From Flavobacterium sp. UBA2787 (GTDB taxonomy: Bacteria; Bacteroidota; Bacteroidia; Flavobacteriales; Flavobacteriaceae): a DNA stretch of 64,000 nt. A program made the position numbers and the translations under genes. Shown here piece after piece: positions 1 to 9,882 of the stretch; within the stretch, counting starts at the first letter, position 1; each line of letters opens with the position of its first letter. Location: assembly GCA_002352205.1 (NCBI GenBank), contig DEHZ01000010.1:434245-498244 (forward strand), given 5' to 3'. The notes under the pieces were generated by a model. The model saw only the letters and a list, made by a program, of their open reading frames with translations. It searched no databases and had not been told where the DNA came from.

Positions 1-638
1 AACGCCATTTCCAATTCAAAATCCACTAATCGTGAAGGACCAAAAACAGGCTGTGTATCGCCATTTGGCAATGTTTGTCCCATAGGTCGATGCACCGGAA
101 TTCCTGACGGAATAATCGTAGAACTTCTTCCGTGATAGCCTACCGGGATATGTAACCAGTTTGGCAATAACGCATTTTCAGGATCACGAAACATTTTACC
201 AACGTTGGTAGCGTGTTCTTTACTGGAATAAAAATCAGTATAATCGCCAATCAAAACCGGCAATTGCATTTCAACTTCATTAATATCAAAAATAATGATA
301 TCACGATGAGCTTTATTATCTCTTAATTTTGGATTTTCACTGTCAAATAAATCGCCGATTCGGTTTCTCACCAATCGCCACGTTTTTTTTCCATCCGAAA
401 TAAAATCATTTAACGTGTCTTGCATAAACATATCGTCGGTCAATTCGATTCCTTCAAAATAGTTTAATTGCTGCATAGCTCCTAAATCGATGGCACAATT
501 TCCAATTCGAGTTCCAATAGTTATTATATCATCTTTGGTTAAAAAAACGCCAAAAGGAATATTTTGAATAGGAAAATCACTGTCTGTTTGGACATCTATC
601 CAAGATTTTCTGTTCGGGTTGTTTGCTGTTATGGGCAT
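1..638 (-). CDS. fahA: Fumarylacetoacetase, N-terminal part (truncated by window edge)
   Basis: The minus strand reads open from an ATG at 638 to the left edge (212 codons), so only the N-terminal half of a protein usually about 415-430 aa is present. The translation begins MPITANNPNRKSWIDV and contains the family blocks DYTDFYSSKEHATNVG and YHGRSSTIIPSGIPVHRP. The DYTDFYSS block carries the acidic metal ligand of the active site. Fumarylacetoacetase hydrolyses fumarylacetoacetate to fumarate and acetoacetate, the last step of tyrosine catabolism, in the cytoplasm. It is divergent from glyA. Identification is firm; the C-terminal metal ligands lie outside the window. Confidence 0.93.
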   Translation of the reverse strand, partial: MPITANNPNRKSWIDVQTDSDFPIQNIPFGVFLTKDDIITIGTRIGNCAIDLGAMQQLNYFEGIELTDDMFMQDTLNDFISDGKKTWRLVRNRIGDLFDSENPKLRDNKAHRDIIIFDINEVEMQLPVLIGDYTDFYSSKEHATNVGKMFRDPENALLPNWLHIPVGYHGRSSTIIPSGIPVHRPMGQTLPNGDTQPVFGPSRLVDFELEMA

Positions 639-714
639 ATTTGGGTGTTTATTAAATGTTGAAAAATTATCAATCAAATATATTATTAACTATTAATTTA
701 ACAAACGATTTTCG

Positions 715-722
715 TAATTTTG
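715..722 (+). promoter_or_regulatory. -7 element of a glyA promoter
   Basis: The sequence TAATTTTG matches the Bacteroidota -7 consensus TAnnTTTG exactly, 26 bp before the ATG at 749. No clear TTG lies 17-23 nt upstream, so the -33 element is weak. A transcript starting about 7 nt downstream would exclude the in-frame ATG at 656, which supports the start at 749. Confidence 0.5.
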
Positions 723-748
723 AGCTCAATTTAACGAAATATTATCAA

Positions 749-2023
749 ATGCAACGCGACGAACAAATTTTTGAGCTTATTTTAGATGAGCAAGACAGAC
801 AAATTCACGGATTAGAATTGATTGCATCAGAGAACTTTGTGAGCGATCAAGTCATGGAAGCAGCAGGTTCTGTATTAACCAATAAATACGCTGAAGGTTA
901 TCCCGGCAAACGTTATTATGGCGGTTGCGAAGTGGTTGACCAAGTTGAACAAATTGCTATTGACAGAGCAAAAGCTTTATTTGGTGCTGAGTATGCGAAT
1001 GTTCAACCGCATTCGGGTTCGCAAGCCAATACAGCCGTATTTTTTGCATGTTTGAAACCGGGAGACAAAATTTTAGGTTTTGATTTATCACACGGCGGAC
1101 ATTTAACGCACGGTTCTCCTGTAAATTTTTCAGGAAGATTATACAATCCTGTTTTTTATGGTGTTGAAAAAGAAACGGGTCTATTAAATTATGATAAGAT
1201 TCAGGAAATAGCTATAAAAGAAAATCCGAAAATGATAATTGCCGGAGCCTCTGCCTATTCTCGTGATATGGATTTTAAACGTTTCAGAGAAATTGCAGAT
1301 AGTGTAGGTGCGATTTTGTTGGCCGATATTTCACATCCTGCCGGATTAATCGCAAAAGGTTTGATGAATGATCCTGTTCCACATTGTCATATTATAACCA
1401 CTACAACTCACAAAACCCTTCGCGGACCTCGTGGTGGAATGATTTTGATGGGTAAAGATTTCGAAAATCCATTCGGAATTAAAACACCAAAAGGAGAAAT
1501 CAGAATGATGTCTTCACTTTTGGATGCCGCTGTTTTCCCCGGAAATCAAGGTGGACCATTAGAACATATCATTGCTGCAAAAGCGGTTGCGTTTGGAGAA
1601 GCTTTGTCTGATGAGTTTTTCAGATATGCTCTTCAAGTTCAAAAAAATGCAAAGGCAATGGCCGAAGCATTTGTGAAAAGAGGTTATGATATTATCTCTG
1701 GAGGAACAGATAATCACATGATGTTGATTGACTTACGAAATAAAAATATCACCGGAAAAGAAGCGGAAAATGCATTGGTAAAAGCTGAAATTACGGTAAA
1801 TAAAAATATGGTTCCTTTTGACGATAAATCACCTTTTGTGACATCTGGAATTCGTGTGGGAACGCCAGCAATTACAACTAGAGGATTGTTGGAAGAAGAT
1901 ATGGAAACTGTTGTGGAAATGATTGATCGAGTAATTATGAATCATACAAACGAAGAAATCATCGAAGAAGTGGCAAATGAAGTAAATGATTTTATGGGTG
2001 AAAGAGCCATTTTTGTGTATTAA
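749..2023 (+). CDS. glyA: Serine hydroxymethyltransferase
   Basis: This PLP enzyme interconverts serine and glycine while loading or unloading one-carbon units on tetrahydrofolate in the cytoplasm. The 424-aa translation starts [18 protein letters not shown] and has the SHMT blocks [33 protein letters not shown], and [14 protein letters not shown], where the lysine forms the internal aldimine with PLP. The open frame extends upstream to an ATG at 656, but those 31 residues are not SHMT-like and a -7 promoter element sits inside them, so 749 is the likely start. A strong terminator follows the stop codon. It is divergent from fahA. Confidence 0.96.
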   Translation: MQRDEQIFELILDEQDRQIHGLELIASENFVSDQVMEAAGSVLTNKYAEGYPGKRYYGGCEVVDQVEQIAIDRAKALFGAEYANVQPHSGSQANTAVFFACLKPGDKILGFDLSHGGHLTHGSPVNFSGRLYNPVFYGVEKETGLLNYDKIQEIAIKENPKMIIAGASAYSRDMDFKRFREIADSVGAILLADISHPAGLIAKGLMNDPVPHCHIITTTTHKTLRGPRGGMILMGKDFENPFGIKTPKGEIRMMSSLLDAAVFPGNQGGPLEHIIAAKAVAFGEALSDEFFRYALQVQKNAKAMAEAFVKRGYDIISGGTDNHMMLIDLRNKNITGKEAENALVKAEITVNKNMVPFDDKSPFVTSGIRVGTPAITTRGLLEEDMETVVEMIDRVIMNHTNEEIIEEVANEVNDFMGERAIFVY

Positions 2024-2050
2024 AAAATTGTTAATAACAATCTTAATAAC

Positions 2051-2088
2051 AACCTTTAGAAGTGATTTACTTCTGAAGGTTTTTTTTT
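2051..2088 (+). terminator. Rho-independent terminator after glyA
   Basis: An inverted repeat AACCTT-AGAAGT / ACTTCT-AAGGTT with a short loop is followed by nine T residues, 28 bp after the glyA stop. It separates glyA from the LysM gene. Confidence 0.85.
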
Positions 2089-2138
2089 AAATTTATACAT
2101 TAAAAGTAAGTTTTTATTTACTATTGTAAAATCAACAA

Positions 2139-4436
2139 ATGAACAAACATACTTTACTGTTTTTAATTGTTTTTCAATTGACTGTTTTTTTTGGGTTCGC
2201 TCAGGAAAATACTTCCAAACATACCGTTATTAAAGGCGAAACAGTATCTTCCATTGCCAGAAAATATAAAGTTACACCAAACGATTTATATCAACTGAAT
2301 CCGGATATTTTTGATGGAATCAAAGAAGGTCAGGTGATTAGTATTCCAAAATTAGTTATAATTTCTCAATCAAATAATGTTAAATCGGAGAATAATTCTA
2401 ACAAATCGGTTGATGAAATTATTCATCACAATGTTCAATTTGGAGAAACTAAGTTCGGACTTTCAAAACGATATGGCGTTTCTATAAAAGAATTAGAAAG
2501 GCAAAATCCGCATATTGTCAACATGCTTCAAGCTGGTCATCAATTGGAAATTAGAGGAGGATTTGATACTAATCCAACAAAATCACAAAACACAAAATCA
2601 AGTTTTTCAACATCAAATTTTATAACGTATGAAGTTCTTCCGGGAGAAACTTTGTATGGAATTTCCAGACGATACGGACTTACGGTTGATGATTTGATGG
2701 ATGCAAATAATTTGGTTGGAATTTTAAGAAGTGGTCAGATTTTACAAATTCCGGTTAAATCTAATTTAAAAGAAAATGATGAAAACGGTCAATTTCACTT
2801 AGTTCAAGAAGGAGAAACAAAATATGGGTTGTCTAAGCGATACGGTGTTACAATTGATGAATTAGAGCAAAAAAACCCACAAATTGTTCGAATGCTTCAA
2901 ACCGGACAACGAATTGTTATACCGGGAAGAATTTCTTCAAATGTGGTTCAAAAACAAGAAACAAAACAGGAATCAAAAGTTGTTGAATCTCCAAAAGTGG
3001 AACCTGAAATAGTTGGAACTCCAACCCAAATAGAGAAAGTTGAAGAAGTAGTAGTGATTTCAGAACCTCAAAAAGAAGAAAAACCGGAAACAAAAGTAGC
3101 TGAAAAAGAATTGGTTAACTCAGAAATAGCAAGTGATAATTGGATAGATTATGAAATTCAACCAAAAGAAACATTGTTTGGTTTATCAAGAATGGCCGGA
3201 GTTTCTCAAGATAAATTGATTGAAGTGAATCCGATTCTGAATGAAGGTGTAAAATCAGGAATAATTATAAAAATGCCATCTGATAAAGTTTCAGAATATA
3301 AAAAACCTGAAGCAACCATTACCAAAACAAAAACTAGTTCAGTAATACAAAATAAAACTGAAGCACTTGGTCTTTTGAAAACAATAAATAAAATTGAAAA
3401 AAAAGAAATTGCATTTTTGACATCCTTTTCCAATGAAAAATATTTAAGTTTTATTCAAAACCCAATAGCGGAACCAAGCAAAGAAATTGAATTTTTTGCA
3501 GGAGCGAATTTTGCCATTGACTCACTCAAAAAAATTGGAGTGATGGTTGAAATGAAAAACACTCAAATTGAAATCAGCAAAGACGCCAAAGCAGATGTTT
3601 CATCTCTCAAAAAAAACAATGTAGATAAATCAAAGGCAGTTTTCTATTATTCTGATGGAATCAACACAGAAAAAATAGGAGATTTTGCTGCAAAAAACAG
3701 TATTCCTTTTATTGTAAACACTTTTGAAGAAAGTGCTCAAAAATCCGCTACAACTTTTGTGAGTATTCCATCCAAAAATGATTTGGCACTGATGGTTTTA
3801 AAATATATTTCTGATAAAAACGGAAATTTAATTGTTGTAAGTGATGCCGTTAGTGCTTTAAATGAAGATTTTATTTTGCAAAATTTTCCAAAAGCAAGGT
3901 TTGTTAAAATTTCTGAGAAAGATGTGTTAGAAGATGATGCGTTAACTAATGAACTTATTTTAAATAGAAAAAATTATGTTCTTCTAAACACTGATAAAAA
4001 TGGATTAATTTTAAATGCTACTACTGTTTTATTAAAGCATTCCAAAGAATATACAATTCAATTAGCCTTATTAGAACCCAAAGAATCGATTCAAAAAGAA
4101 GGTTTTTCTGAAATGCGATTTAAAGCTTTAAACACCATTTATCCGTCTTATTCTAATCGAAATAACATTAATGAGGTGAATAAGTTTAAAGCGGATTTTA
4201 AACAAAAATACAATTTTGAGGCTTCCCAAGAAGTCATAAAAGGTTTTGATGTCACTTTTGATACTTTGATTAGATTGTTTCAAGACAAGAGTTTTGAAGC
4301 ATTGGCCAAAGATGAAATTACAGAACAGTTAAATCATAGATTTCAATATTTTAAAGATTCAAATGGAGGATATTCTAACAAGGGTGGATATATTCTTCAA
4401 TTTGATACAGATTCAAACATAAAAATTGCGAATTAA
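2139..4436 (+). CDS. Secreted protein with five LysM domains and a C-terminal periplasmic-binding-like domain
   Basis: The 765-aa protein has a signal peptide (cleavage near FGFAQ) and five LysM modules at about residues 28-70, 96-138, 163-204, 220-262 and 336-378. LysM modules bind peptidoglycan N-acetylglucosamine, so the protein is expected on the cell wall in the periplasm. Modules 2 and 4 are very alike (FGLSKRYGV / YGLSKRYGV) and probably arose by duplication. A Lys/Glu/Val-rich linker (about 265-330) separates modules 4 and 5. Residues about 420-765 look like an alpha/beta fold of the periplasmic-binding type found behind LysM arrays in flavobacteria, with no catalytic motif seen. It lies 21 bp before the adhesin gene and may be cotranscribed. 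Confidence 0.85.
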   Translation: MNKHTLLFLIVFQLTVFFGFAQENTSKHTVIKGETVSSIARKYKVTPNDLYQLNPDIFDGIKEGQVISIPKLVIISQSNNVKSENNSNKSVDEIIHHNVQFGETKFGLSKRYGVSIKELERQNPHIVNMLQAGHQLEIRGGFDTNPTKSQNTKSSFSTSNFITYEVLPGETLYGISRRYGLTVDDLMDANNLVGILRSGQILQIPVKSNLKENDENGQFHLVQEGETKYGLSKRYGVTIDELEQKNPQIVRMLQTGQRIVIPGRISSNVVQKQETKQESKVVESPKVEPEIVGTPTQIEKVEEVVVISEPQKEEKPETKVAEKELVNSEIASDNWIDYEIQPKETLFGLSRMAGVSQDKLIEVNPILNEGVKSGIIIKMPSDKVSEYKKPEATITKTKTSSVIQNKTEALGLLKTINKIEKKEIAFLTSFSNEKYLSFIQNPIAEPSKEIEFFAGANFAIDSLKKIGVMVEMKNTQIEISKDAKADVSSLKKNNVDKSKAVFYYSDGINTEKIGDFAAKNSIPFIVNTFEESAQKSATTFVSIPSKNDLALMVLKYISDKNGNLIVVSDAVSALNEDFILQNFPKARFVKISEKDVLEDDALTNELILNRKNYVLLNTDKNGLILNATTVLLKHSKEYTIQLALLEPKESIQKEGFSEMRFKALNTIYPSYSNRNNINEVNKFKADFKQKYNFEASQEVIKGFDVTFDTLIRLFQDKSFEALAKDEITEQLNHRFQYFKDSNGGYSNKGGYILQFDTDSNIKIAN

Positions 4437-4457
4437 AGACTATAAACTCAATCATGT

Positions 4458-6680
4458 ATGGGTTATTTTTACAAAATAATTATTCCTTTTACCGCTAAAA
4501 ATTTAGTTAGTATTGAATTATTACTGATTATTTTATTGCTTTCAGGAAGTGCAGTATTTGCACAATGTCCTACCGTTACAAATTTAAATCAATCTTTTTG
4601 TGATATTCAGTCGCCAACTATTGCCAGTTTACAGGCAATCAATAATGGAGGAGGAATCGCTTGGTATGCTACAGATACATCAACTACACCATTAACATCG
4701 GGAACTGGGCTAATAAACGGCGAAGATTATTTTGCAGATAATAGTTCAGGTAATTGTGGAAGCAGAATTAGAGTTGTAGTTACAATTTATTCTGCACCCA
4801 CCGGACAGAATTTTCAAGGACCTTGTGTTGATTCCCCAGAACAAGCAACAATTGCAAGTTTAATTGCTATAGGAAACAATGTGCAATGGTATAATGTTCC
4901 AAGTGGTGGATCTCCTTTGCCTCAAAGTACAGTCTTAATTCCAAATACAATTTATTATGCAAGTCAAACAAATCCGGACACAGGGTGTCAAACATCTAGA
5001 CTTTCTGTTTTTGTTAGTATAGGCGTTGTTCCTGTTCCAACTGGAGCTGCTGTCCAGACTTTTTGTCAAGACCCTTTAAATCCTCCTACGGTTGCCGATT
5101 TGGATGCAAGTGGAGATAATAATTGGTATTTAACAAGTTCGTCTGCATTGCCACTAGAATTGGATACGCCATTAATAGATGGTCAAACTTATTATGCAAC
5201 AACGGTTGATCCACCTTGCGAAAGTGATGAACGATTGGAAGTTTTAGTTTCTATTCAATTGCCAAATGATGCCGGTTCAGATGGAATTGTTTCTTTTTGT
5301 GAAGATGATTTATCTACTTCTTTACCAATTAATTTATTTGATAGTTTAGGAGGAAGTCCTTTTAATACGGGTATTTGGAGTGGTCCGATAGTAACATCAA
5401 ATGGAAATTTAGGTACGTTAGATTTGTCGCAGTTATCATTATCGGGTAGTCCTTATGTTTTTACTTATAGTGTAAATTCTTCAACAGAATGTCCGCCAAC
5501 TTCATCTACAGTAACAGTAATTATCAATGAAATTCCTAATGCGGGAACCGATGGAGCAACAATCGTTTGTGAAAACGACCCAAGTTTTGATTTATTCACC
5601 CTTTTAGGCAACGACCCTGAAGTAGGCGGAAGCTGGTCACCGGCATTGGCGAGTGGCACGGGTGTTTTCGACCCCGCCCAAGATACCGCAGGAGTTTACA
5701 CGTATACGATTATCGGCACACCACCCTGTGACAATAGTTCGGCTACTATCACAGTAACGGTTAATCCAATTCCAAATCCGGGCACAGCAGGTTCAGCACC
5801 TTTTTGTGAAAACGGAGCACCGGAAGATTTATTCAATTATTTAGGAGGAACTCCTGATGCAGGGGGAACTTGGTCACCGGCACTTACAAGTGGCACAGGT
5901 GTTTTCGACCCGGCCCAGGACACAGCAGGCGTTTATACTTACACCGTAAATGGGATATTCCCATGTGATCCGCAAAGCACCACGGTAACGGTGACAATCA
6001 ATCCCATACCCAACGCAGGAACAAGTGATGCGATTGTTTTATGTGAAACTGATGCGGCAATCGATTTATTCACTTTACTTGGAAACAACCCAGAAGTAGG
6101 TGGAAGCTGGTCACCGGCATTGGCGAGTGGGACAGGCGTTTTCGACCCATCGCAAGATACAGCAGGTGTTTACACCTATACGATTATCGGCACACCACCG
6201 TGTGACAATAGTTCAGCTACTATCACAGTAACGGTTAATCCAATCCCAAATCCGGGTACAGCAGGTTCAGCACCATTTTGTGAAAACGGAGCACCGGAAG
6301 ATTTATTCAATTATTTAGGAGGAACTCCTGATGCAGGGGGAACTTGGTCACCGGTACTTGCGAGTGGTACAGGTGTTTTCGACCCATCCCAAGATACAGC
6401 AGGCGTTTATACTTATACCGTAAATGATTTAGGACCATGTGATCCGCAAAGCACCACGGTTACGGTAACAATCAATCCCATACCCAACGCAGGAACAAGT
6501 AATGCGATTGTTTTATGTGAAACTGATGCGGCAATCGATTTATTCACTTTACTAGGAAACAACCCTGAAGTAGGCGGAAGCTGGTCACCGGCATTGGCGA
6601 GTGGCACGGGTGTTTTCGACCCATGCGCAAGATACAGCAGGCGTTTACACCTATACGATTATCGGCACACCACCGTGTGA
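4458..6680 (+). CDS. 5' fragment of the frameshifted adhesin
   Basis: This is the 740-aa upstream frame as it reads in the DNA. It contains the signal segment, three Cys-containing non-repeat modules (to about residue 270), a linker module, and repeat units A1, B1, A2, B2 and most of A3. After FDPCARYSRR the frame is out of register and ends 18 residues later. It lacks any outer-membrane sorting signal, so secretion through T9SS would not be expected. Confidence 0.7.
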   Translation: MGYFYKIIIPFTAKNLVSIELLLIILLLSGSAVFAQCPTVTNLNQSFCDIQSPTIASLQAINNGGGIAWYATDTSTTPLTSGTGLINGEDYFADNSSGNCGSRIRVVVTIYSAPTGQNFQGPCVDSPEQATIASLIAIGNNVQWYNVPSGGSPLPQSTVLIPNTIYYASQTNPDTGCQTSRLSVFVSIGVVPVPTGAAVQTFCQDPLNPPTVADLDASGDNNWYLTSSSALPLELDTPLIDGQTYYATTVDPPCESDERLEVLVSIQLPNDAGSDGIVSFCEDDLSTSLPINLFDSLGGSPFNTGIWSGPIVTSNGNLGTLDLSQLSLSGSPYVFTYSVNSSTECPPTSSTVTVIINEIPNAGTDGATIVCENDPSFDLFTLLGNDPEVGGSWSPALASGTGVFDPAQDTAGVYTYTIIGTPPCDNSSATITVTVNPIPNPGTAGSAPFCENGAPEDLFNYLGGTPDAGGTWSPALTSGTGVFDPAQDTAGVYTYTVNGIFPCDPQSTTVTVTINPIPNAGTSDAIVLCETDAAIDLFTLLGNNPEVGGSWSPALASGTGVFDPSQDTAGVYTYTIIGTPPCDNSSATITVTVNPIPNPGTAGSAPFCENGAPEDLFNYLGGTPDAGGTWSPVLASGTGVFDPSQDTAGVYTYTVNDLGPCDPQSTTVTVTINPIPNAGTSNAIVLCETDAAIDLFTLLGNNPEVGGSWSPALASGTGVFDPCARYSRRLHLYDYRHTTV

Positions 6681-7185
6681 CAATAGTTCAGCTACAATTA
6701 CAGTAACGGTTAATCCAATTCCAAATCCGGGCACAGCTGGTTCAGCACCTTTTTGTGAAAACGGAGTACCGGAAGATTTATTCAATTATTTAGGAGGAAC
6801 TCCAGATGCGGGTGGAACTTGGTCACCACCGTTAGCAAGTGGCACAGGTGTTTTCGATCCAGCCCAAGATACAGCAGGCGTTTATACGTACACCGTTGGC
6901 GGAGATGATGAGTGCAATCCACAAAGCACGACTGTCACGGTAACCATCAATTCTATTCCTAACGCAGGCACTAATGGAGAAACAACGGTTTGTATTACCG
7001 ATGCAAGTTTTGATTTATTCACGCTTTTAGGAAATAATCCAGAATTAGGCGGAAGCTGGTTACCAACGTTAGCAAGTGGTACTGGAATTTTCAATCCGGC
7101 GGTTGATCCTGCAGGAATCTACACCTATACTATTATTGGATCACTGCCTTGTGGGGATAGTTCAGCTACTATAACTGTTACAATA
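5526..7185 (+). repeat. Alternating A/B tandem repeat, 237 bp per unit, 474 bp per dimer
   Basis: Units begin at 5526 (A1), 5763 (B1), 6000 (A2), 6237 (B2), 6474 (A3), 6712 (B3) and 6949 (A4). Spacing is exactly 237 bp except A3 to B3, which is 238 bp because of the inserted base. A units read FDLFTLLGN..PEVGGSW; B units read EDLFNYLGGTPDAGGTW. Corresponding units are nearly identical in DNA, including synonymous positions, while A and B differ, so the dimer is the unit of amplification or gene conversion. Confidence 0.93.
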
Positions 7186-8916
7186 GAATCAACTGCAAAT
7201 GCAGGAACTTTTACCGGTATTCAAAGTGTTTGTGCTTCAGAAGATACATTTGATTTGAATACATTATTAGATGGAACACAACAAACAGGTGGAACTTGGA
7301 CAGATAATCAAGGCGACACAGTTTCAAATGTGATAACAATAACTGATTTATCACCTGCAACGTATAATTATACTTACACAGTAACAACCGATTGTAATAC
7401 CGATTCAGCACTTGTTCAACTAACTATTATTCAAGGAACGGAAATTCTTCCGGAAGACGTGATTGTTCTTTCACCTATTTGTCAAGGAGAAAATTCAACT
7501 GTTACTATTTTCAATCTAGCGGATGGAAATTATTCATTGAATTATTCGCTCACAGGAAGTAATACATTAGACAACCAAATAGTTTTATTTACCGTAGTAG
7601 ATAACGAAGTGAGTTTTGATATAGATGCCACACAATTATCAAATCCAGGAACAACAACTTTAGTTTTTAATTCAATTCTAAATACCGGTACAAATTGTGA
7701 AACGGTGTTGATCGGATTATCTTTTGAGATTGAGATTTTACCACTATTAGCTTTAGCTAATAATAATTTGACTGTTCCAAATGTTTGTTTGGGAACACCG
7801 ATTATTGTTCAAATTTCAGGTGCAACTAATCTTACAAATGGAACATATCAATTTGTTTATTCTATTCCGAATGCAAATCCAATAACAGGAAATTCAGGAG
7901 ATGTTGTTATTACTGATGGAGCGGGTCAATTTACAATTCCGGGTTCAGTATTTCCAACGGCTGGAAATTATACGTTGACTTTTAATTCGATAACAAGTGA
8001 AACTTTACCTTGTAATAATTTGAATCCGGCTGTTTCTGTTTCATTTGAAATTTTACCGGCTGCTACCATAACTGAAGCATTGGTTTCACTTTCTGCGATT
8101 TGTGCAAATTCAGACGGAACCGTTTCTATAACAAATGCCACAAACTTATCAAATGGAACATACCAAGTAACCTATCAAATTACAGGAGCAATTACGCATA
8201 ACGATACAATTTCTGTTGAGATTTTGGACGGAGTAGGCAGTTTTATTATTCCTTCTAACGTTTTAGTCAGTGCTGGTGAAATTACACTTTCCATCAATCA
8301 AATAAATTCAAATATAGGAAATGCTTGTGGCACACCTGGTCATACTTTTAATTCAGTAACATTAACTATAGAAAATGTTGAAACTCCTGAACTTATTGAA
8401 GGTGGAAATTCATTTTGTGAAGATGTAAATGCTACCATTGCCAATTTAAGCAACAACATCGATAGTGACCAAACCATTATTTGGTATGATGCTCCTTTGA
8501 ATGGAAATGCCTATTCTGATTCAACTGTTTTGGTTGATGGGCAAGTTTATTATGCTTCCATTCAATCTTCAAGCGGTTGCGGAAGCACTCTTCGATTAGC
8601 GGTAACAGTATCCATTAGAGATTGTACAGACATAATTATTCCTGATGGTTTTTCACCAAATGATGATGGAATTAATGACTTTTTTGTGATTAAAAACATC
8701 AGAATATTATATCCGAATTTTGATTTAGAAATATTCAATCGTTACGGAAACATTCTCTATAAAGGAAATGCAGCTTCTCAAGATTGGGATGGAACATCCG
8801 ATAAAGGAATTCAAATTGGAGGAAATAAACTTCCGGCAGGCGTCTATTTCTTTATCATCAATTTTAATGACGGAAATAGAGAACCATTGCAAGGAAGGGT
8901 TTATTTAAGCAGATAA
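6601..8916 (+). CDS. 3' fragment of the frameshifted adhesin with T9SS type B sorting domain
   Basis: This 771-aa frame opens at a GTG inside repeat A3 that is unlikely to be a natural start. It continues with the end of A3, then B3, a more diverged A4, four or five further beta-sandwich modules, and the CHU_C sorting domain (last about 90 residues). It has no signal peptide, so as it stands it would not reach the Sec pathway. The gene stops 14 bp before the PorP/SprF gene. Confidence 0.7.
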   Translation: MARVFSTHAQDTAGVYTYTIIGTPPCDNSSATITVTVNPIPNPGTAGSAPFCENGVPEDLFNYLGGTPDAGGTWSPPLASGTGVFDPAQDTAGVYTYTVGGDDECNPQSTTVTVTINSIPNAGTNGETTVCITDASFDLFTLLGNNPELGGSWLPTLASGTGIFNPAVDPAGIYTYTIIGSLPCGDSSATITVTIESTANAGTFTGIQSVCASEDTFDLNTLLDGTQQTGGTWTDNQGDTVSNVITITDLSPATYNYTYTVTTDCNTDSALVQLTIIQGTEILPEDVIVLSPICQGENSTVTIFNLADGNYSLNYSLTGSNTLDNQIVLFTVVDNEVSFDIDATQLSNPGTTTLVFNSILNTGTNCETVLIGLSFEIEILPLLALANNNLTVPNVCLGTPIIVQISGATNLTNGTYQFVYSIPNANPITGNSGDVVITDGAGQFTIPGSVFPTAGNYTLTFNSITSETLPCNNLNPAVSVSFEILPAATITEALVSLSAICANSDGTVSITNATNLSNGTYQVTYQITGAITHNDTISVEILDGVGSFIIPSNVLVSAGEITLSINQINSNIGNACGTPGHTFNSVTLTIENVETPELIEGGNSFCEDVNATIANLSNNIDSDQTIIWYDAPLNGNAYSDSTVLVDGQVYYASIQSSSGCGSTLRLAVTVSIRDCTDIIIPDGFSPNDDGINDFFVIKNIRILYPNFDLEIFNRYGNILYKGNAASQDWDGTSDKGIQIGGNKLPAGVYFFIINFNDGNREPLQGRVYLSR

Positions 8917-8930
8917 TTACAACATTGGTT

Positions 8931-9872
8931 ATGAAAAAACTTTTGAAATATAAAATTCAATTATTGCTATTGCTCTTCTCGTTTGTGGCAGAAGCTCAAC
9001 AAGATCCGCAATACACGCAATATATGTATAATATGAGTGTGCTCAATCCTGCCTATGCAACTGACAATCCGGATGTCATTAATTTTGGAGCACTTTATCG
9101 TGCACAGTGGGTTGGATCGGTGGGCGGACCAACAACAGGTTCGTTTTTTGCTCATTCACCTATTGCTAAAAAGATTGAAATGGGACTTTCTGTTATCCAC
9201 GATCAAATTGGCGATGTGGTGAATGAAACCAATGTTTTTGTTGATTTTGCGTATGTTTTAAAATTGAATGAAAAAAATAAACTTTCTTTTGGAATTAAAG
9301 GAGGAGCCACTTTTTTTAATACGAGTTTTGACGGATTTGTATATTCTGATGAATTACCTGATCCGGCTTTTGCCAATAATTTAAGTAGAGTTTTTCCGAA
9401 TGTTGGAGTAGGGGCTTTTTATTTTGGTGAAAATTATTATTTGGGTTTATCGAGTCCCAATTTATTAAGAACTAAACATTTAGAAAGAGAAGATGGTATT
9501 ATAGCAACCGGTGTGGAAGAAATACACTATTTTTTTACAGGAGGTTATGTATTTAATTTGAATGATAATTTGAAATTCAAACCCGCTTTTATGACCAAAG
9601 CAGCAACCGGAGCACCAATATCTTTTGATATCACAACCAATTTTTTGATCAATAATGTGTTTGAAATTGGTGCCGGATATAGATGGGATGATTCAGTGAG
9701 CGGATTAGTGAATTTTAAAATTTCTCCGTCACTCAGAATTGGCTATGCCTATGATTACACACTTTCTAACTTGGGAAGATTTAATTCAGGAAGTCATGAA
9801 ATTATGATATTGTTTGATTTGAACAAAAAAGGAAGTAGCAATGGTTATGATAAATCCCCACGTTTTTTCTAA
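8931..9872 (+). CDS. PorP/SprF family type IX secretion outer-membrane protein
   Basis: The 313-aa protein begins MKKLLKYKIQ with a signal peptide ending VAEAQQ, followed by the family opening DPQYTQYMYNMSVLNPAYA. The rest alternates short hydrophobic and polar stretches as in a beta-barrel and ends SHEIMILFDLNKK, typical of PorP/SprF. SprF is needed for surface delivery of SprB, and type B cargo usually has a dedicated SprF-like partner encoded directly downstream, as here. The ATG at 8931 is preferred to a TTG 6 bp upstream because it begins the signal peptide cleanly. The stop is 10 bp before the OmpA gene, so the three genes look cotranscribed. Confidence 0.92.
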   Translation: MKKLLKYKIQLLLLLFSFVAEAQQDPQYTQYMYNMSVLNPAYATDNPDVINFGALYRAQWVGSVGGPTTGSFFAHSPIAKKIEMGLSVIHDQIGDVVNETNVFVDFAYVLKLNEKNKLSFGIKGGATFFNTSFDGFVYSDELPDPAFANNLSRVFPNVGVGAFYFGENYYLGLSSPNLLRTKHLEREDGIIATGVEEIHYFFTGGYVFNLNDNLKFKPAFMTKAATGAPISFDITTNFLINNVFEIGAGYRWDDSVSGLVNFKISPSLRIGYAYDYTLSNLGRFNSGSHEIMILFDLNKKGSSNGYDKSPRFF

Positions 9873-9882
9873 AGAAATTAAA

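Larger units (their letters stand above)
4458..8916 (+). pseudogene. Large repetitive T9SS type B adhesin (SprB-like), split by one frameshift
   Basis: Two overlapping frames, 4458-6680 and 6601-8916, join into one protein of about 1485 aa if one base is removed near 6625. Here the repeat reads GACCCATGCGCAAG where the preceding A copy reads GACCCATCGCAAG. The N-terminus has a hydrophobic signal segment ending VFAQC. The middle carries cysteine-paired beta-sandwich repeats. The C-terminus (PDGFSPNDDGINDFF to GRVYLSR) is the gliding-motility-associated CHU_C / T9SS type B sorting domain. An intact product would be secreted and displayed on the cell surface with help from the PorP/SprF protein encoded next. 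Unless the shift is a sequencing or assembly error, the N-terminal product lacks the sorting domain. The inserted base is not in a homopolymer. Confidence 0.8.

Noticed and set aside
656-748. N-terminal extension of glyA from the ATG at 656
   Set aside because: The 31 residues are not SHMT-like and contain the -7 promoter element; the family start is at 749.
5465-7094. Several antisense frames of about 64-70 aa in the adhesin repeats
   Set aside because: They recur at the repeat period, which shows they are shadows of the coding repeats.
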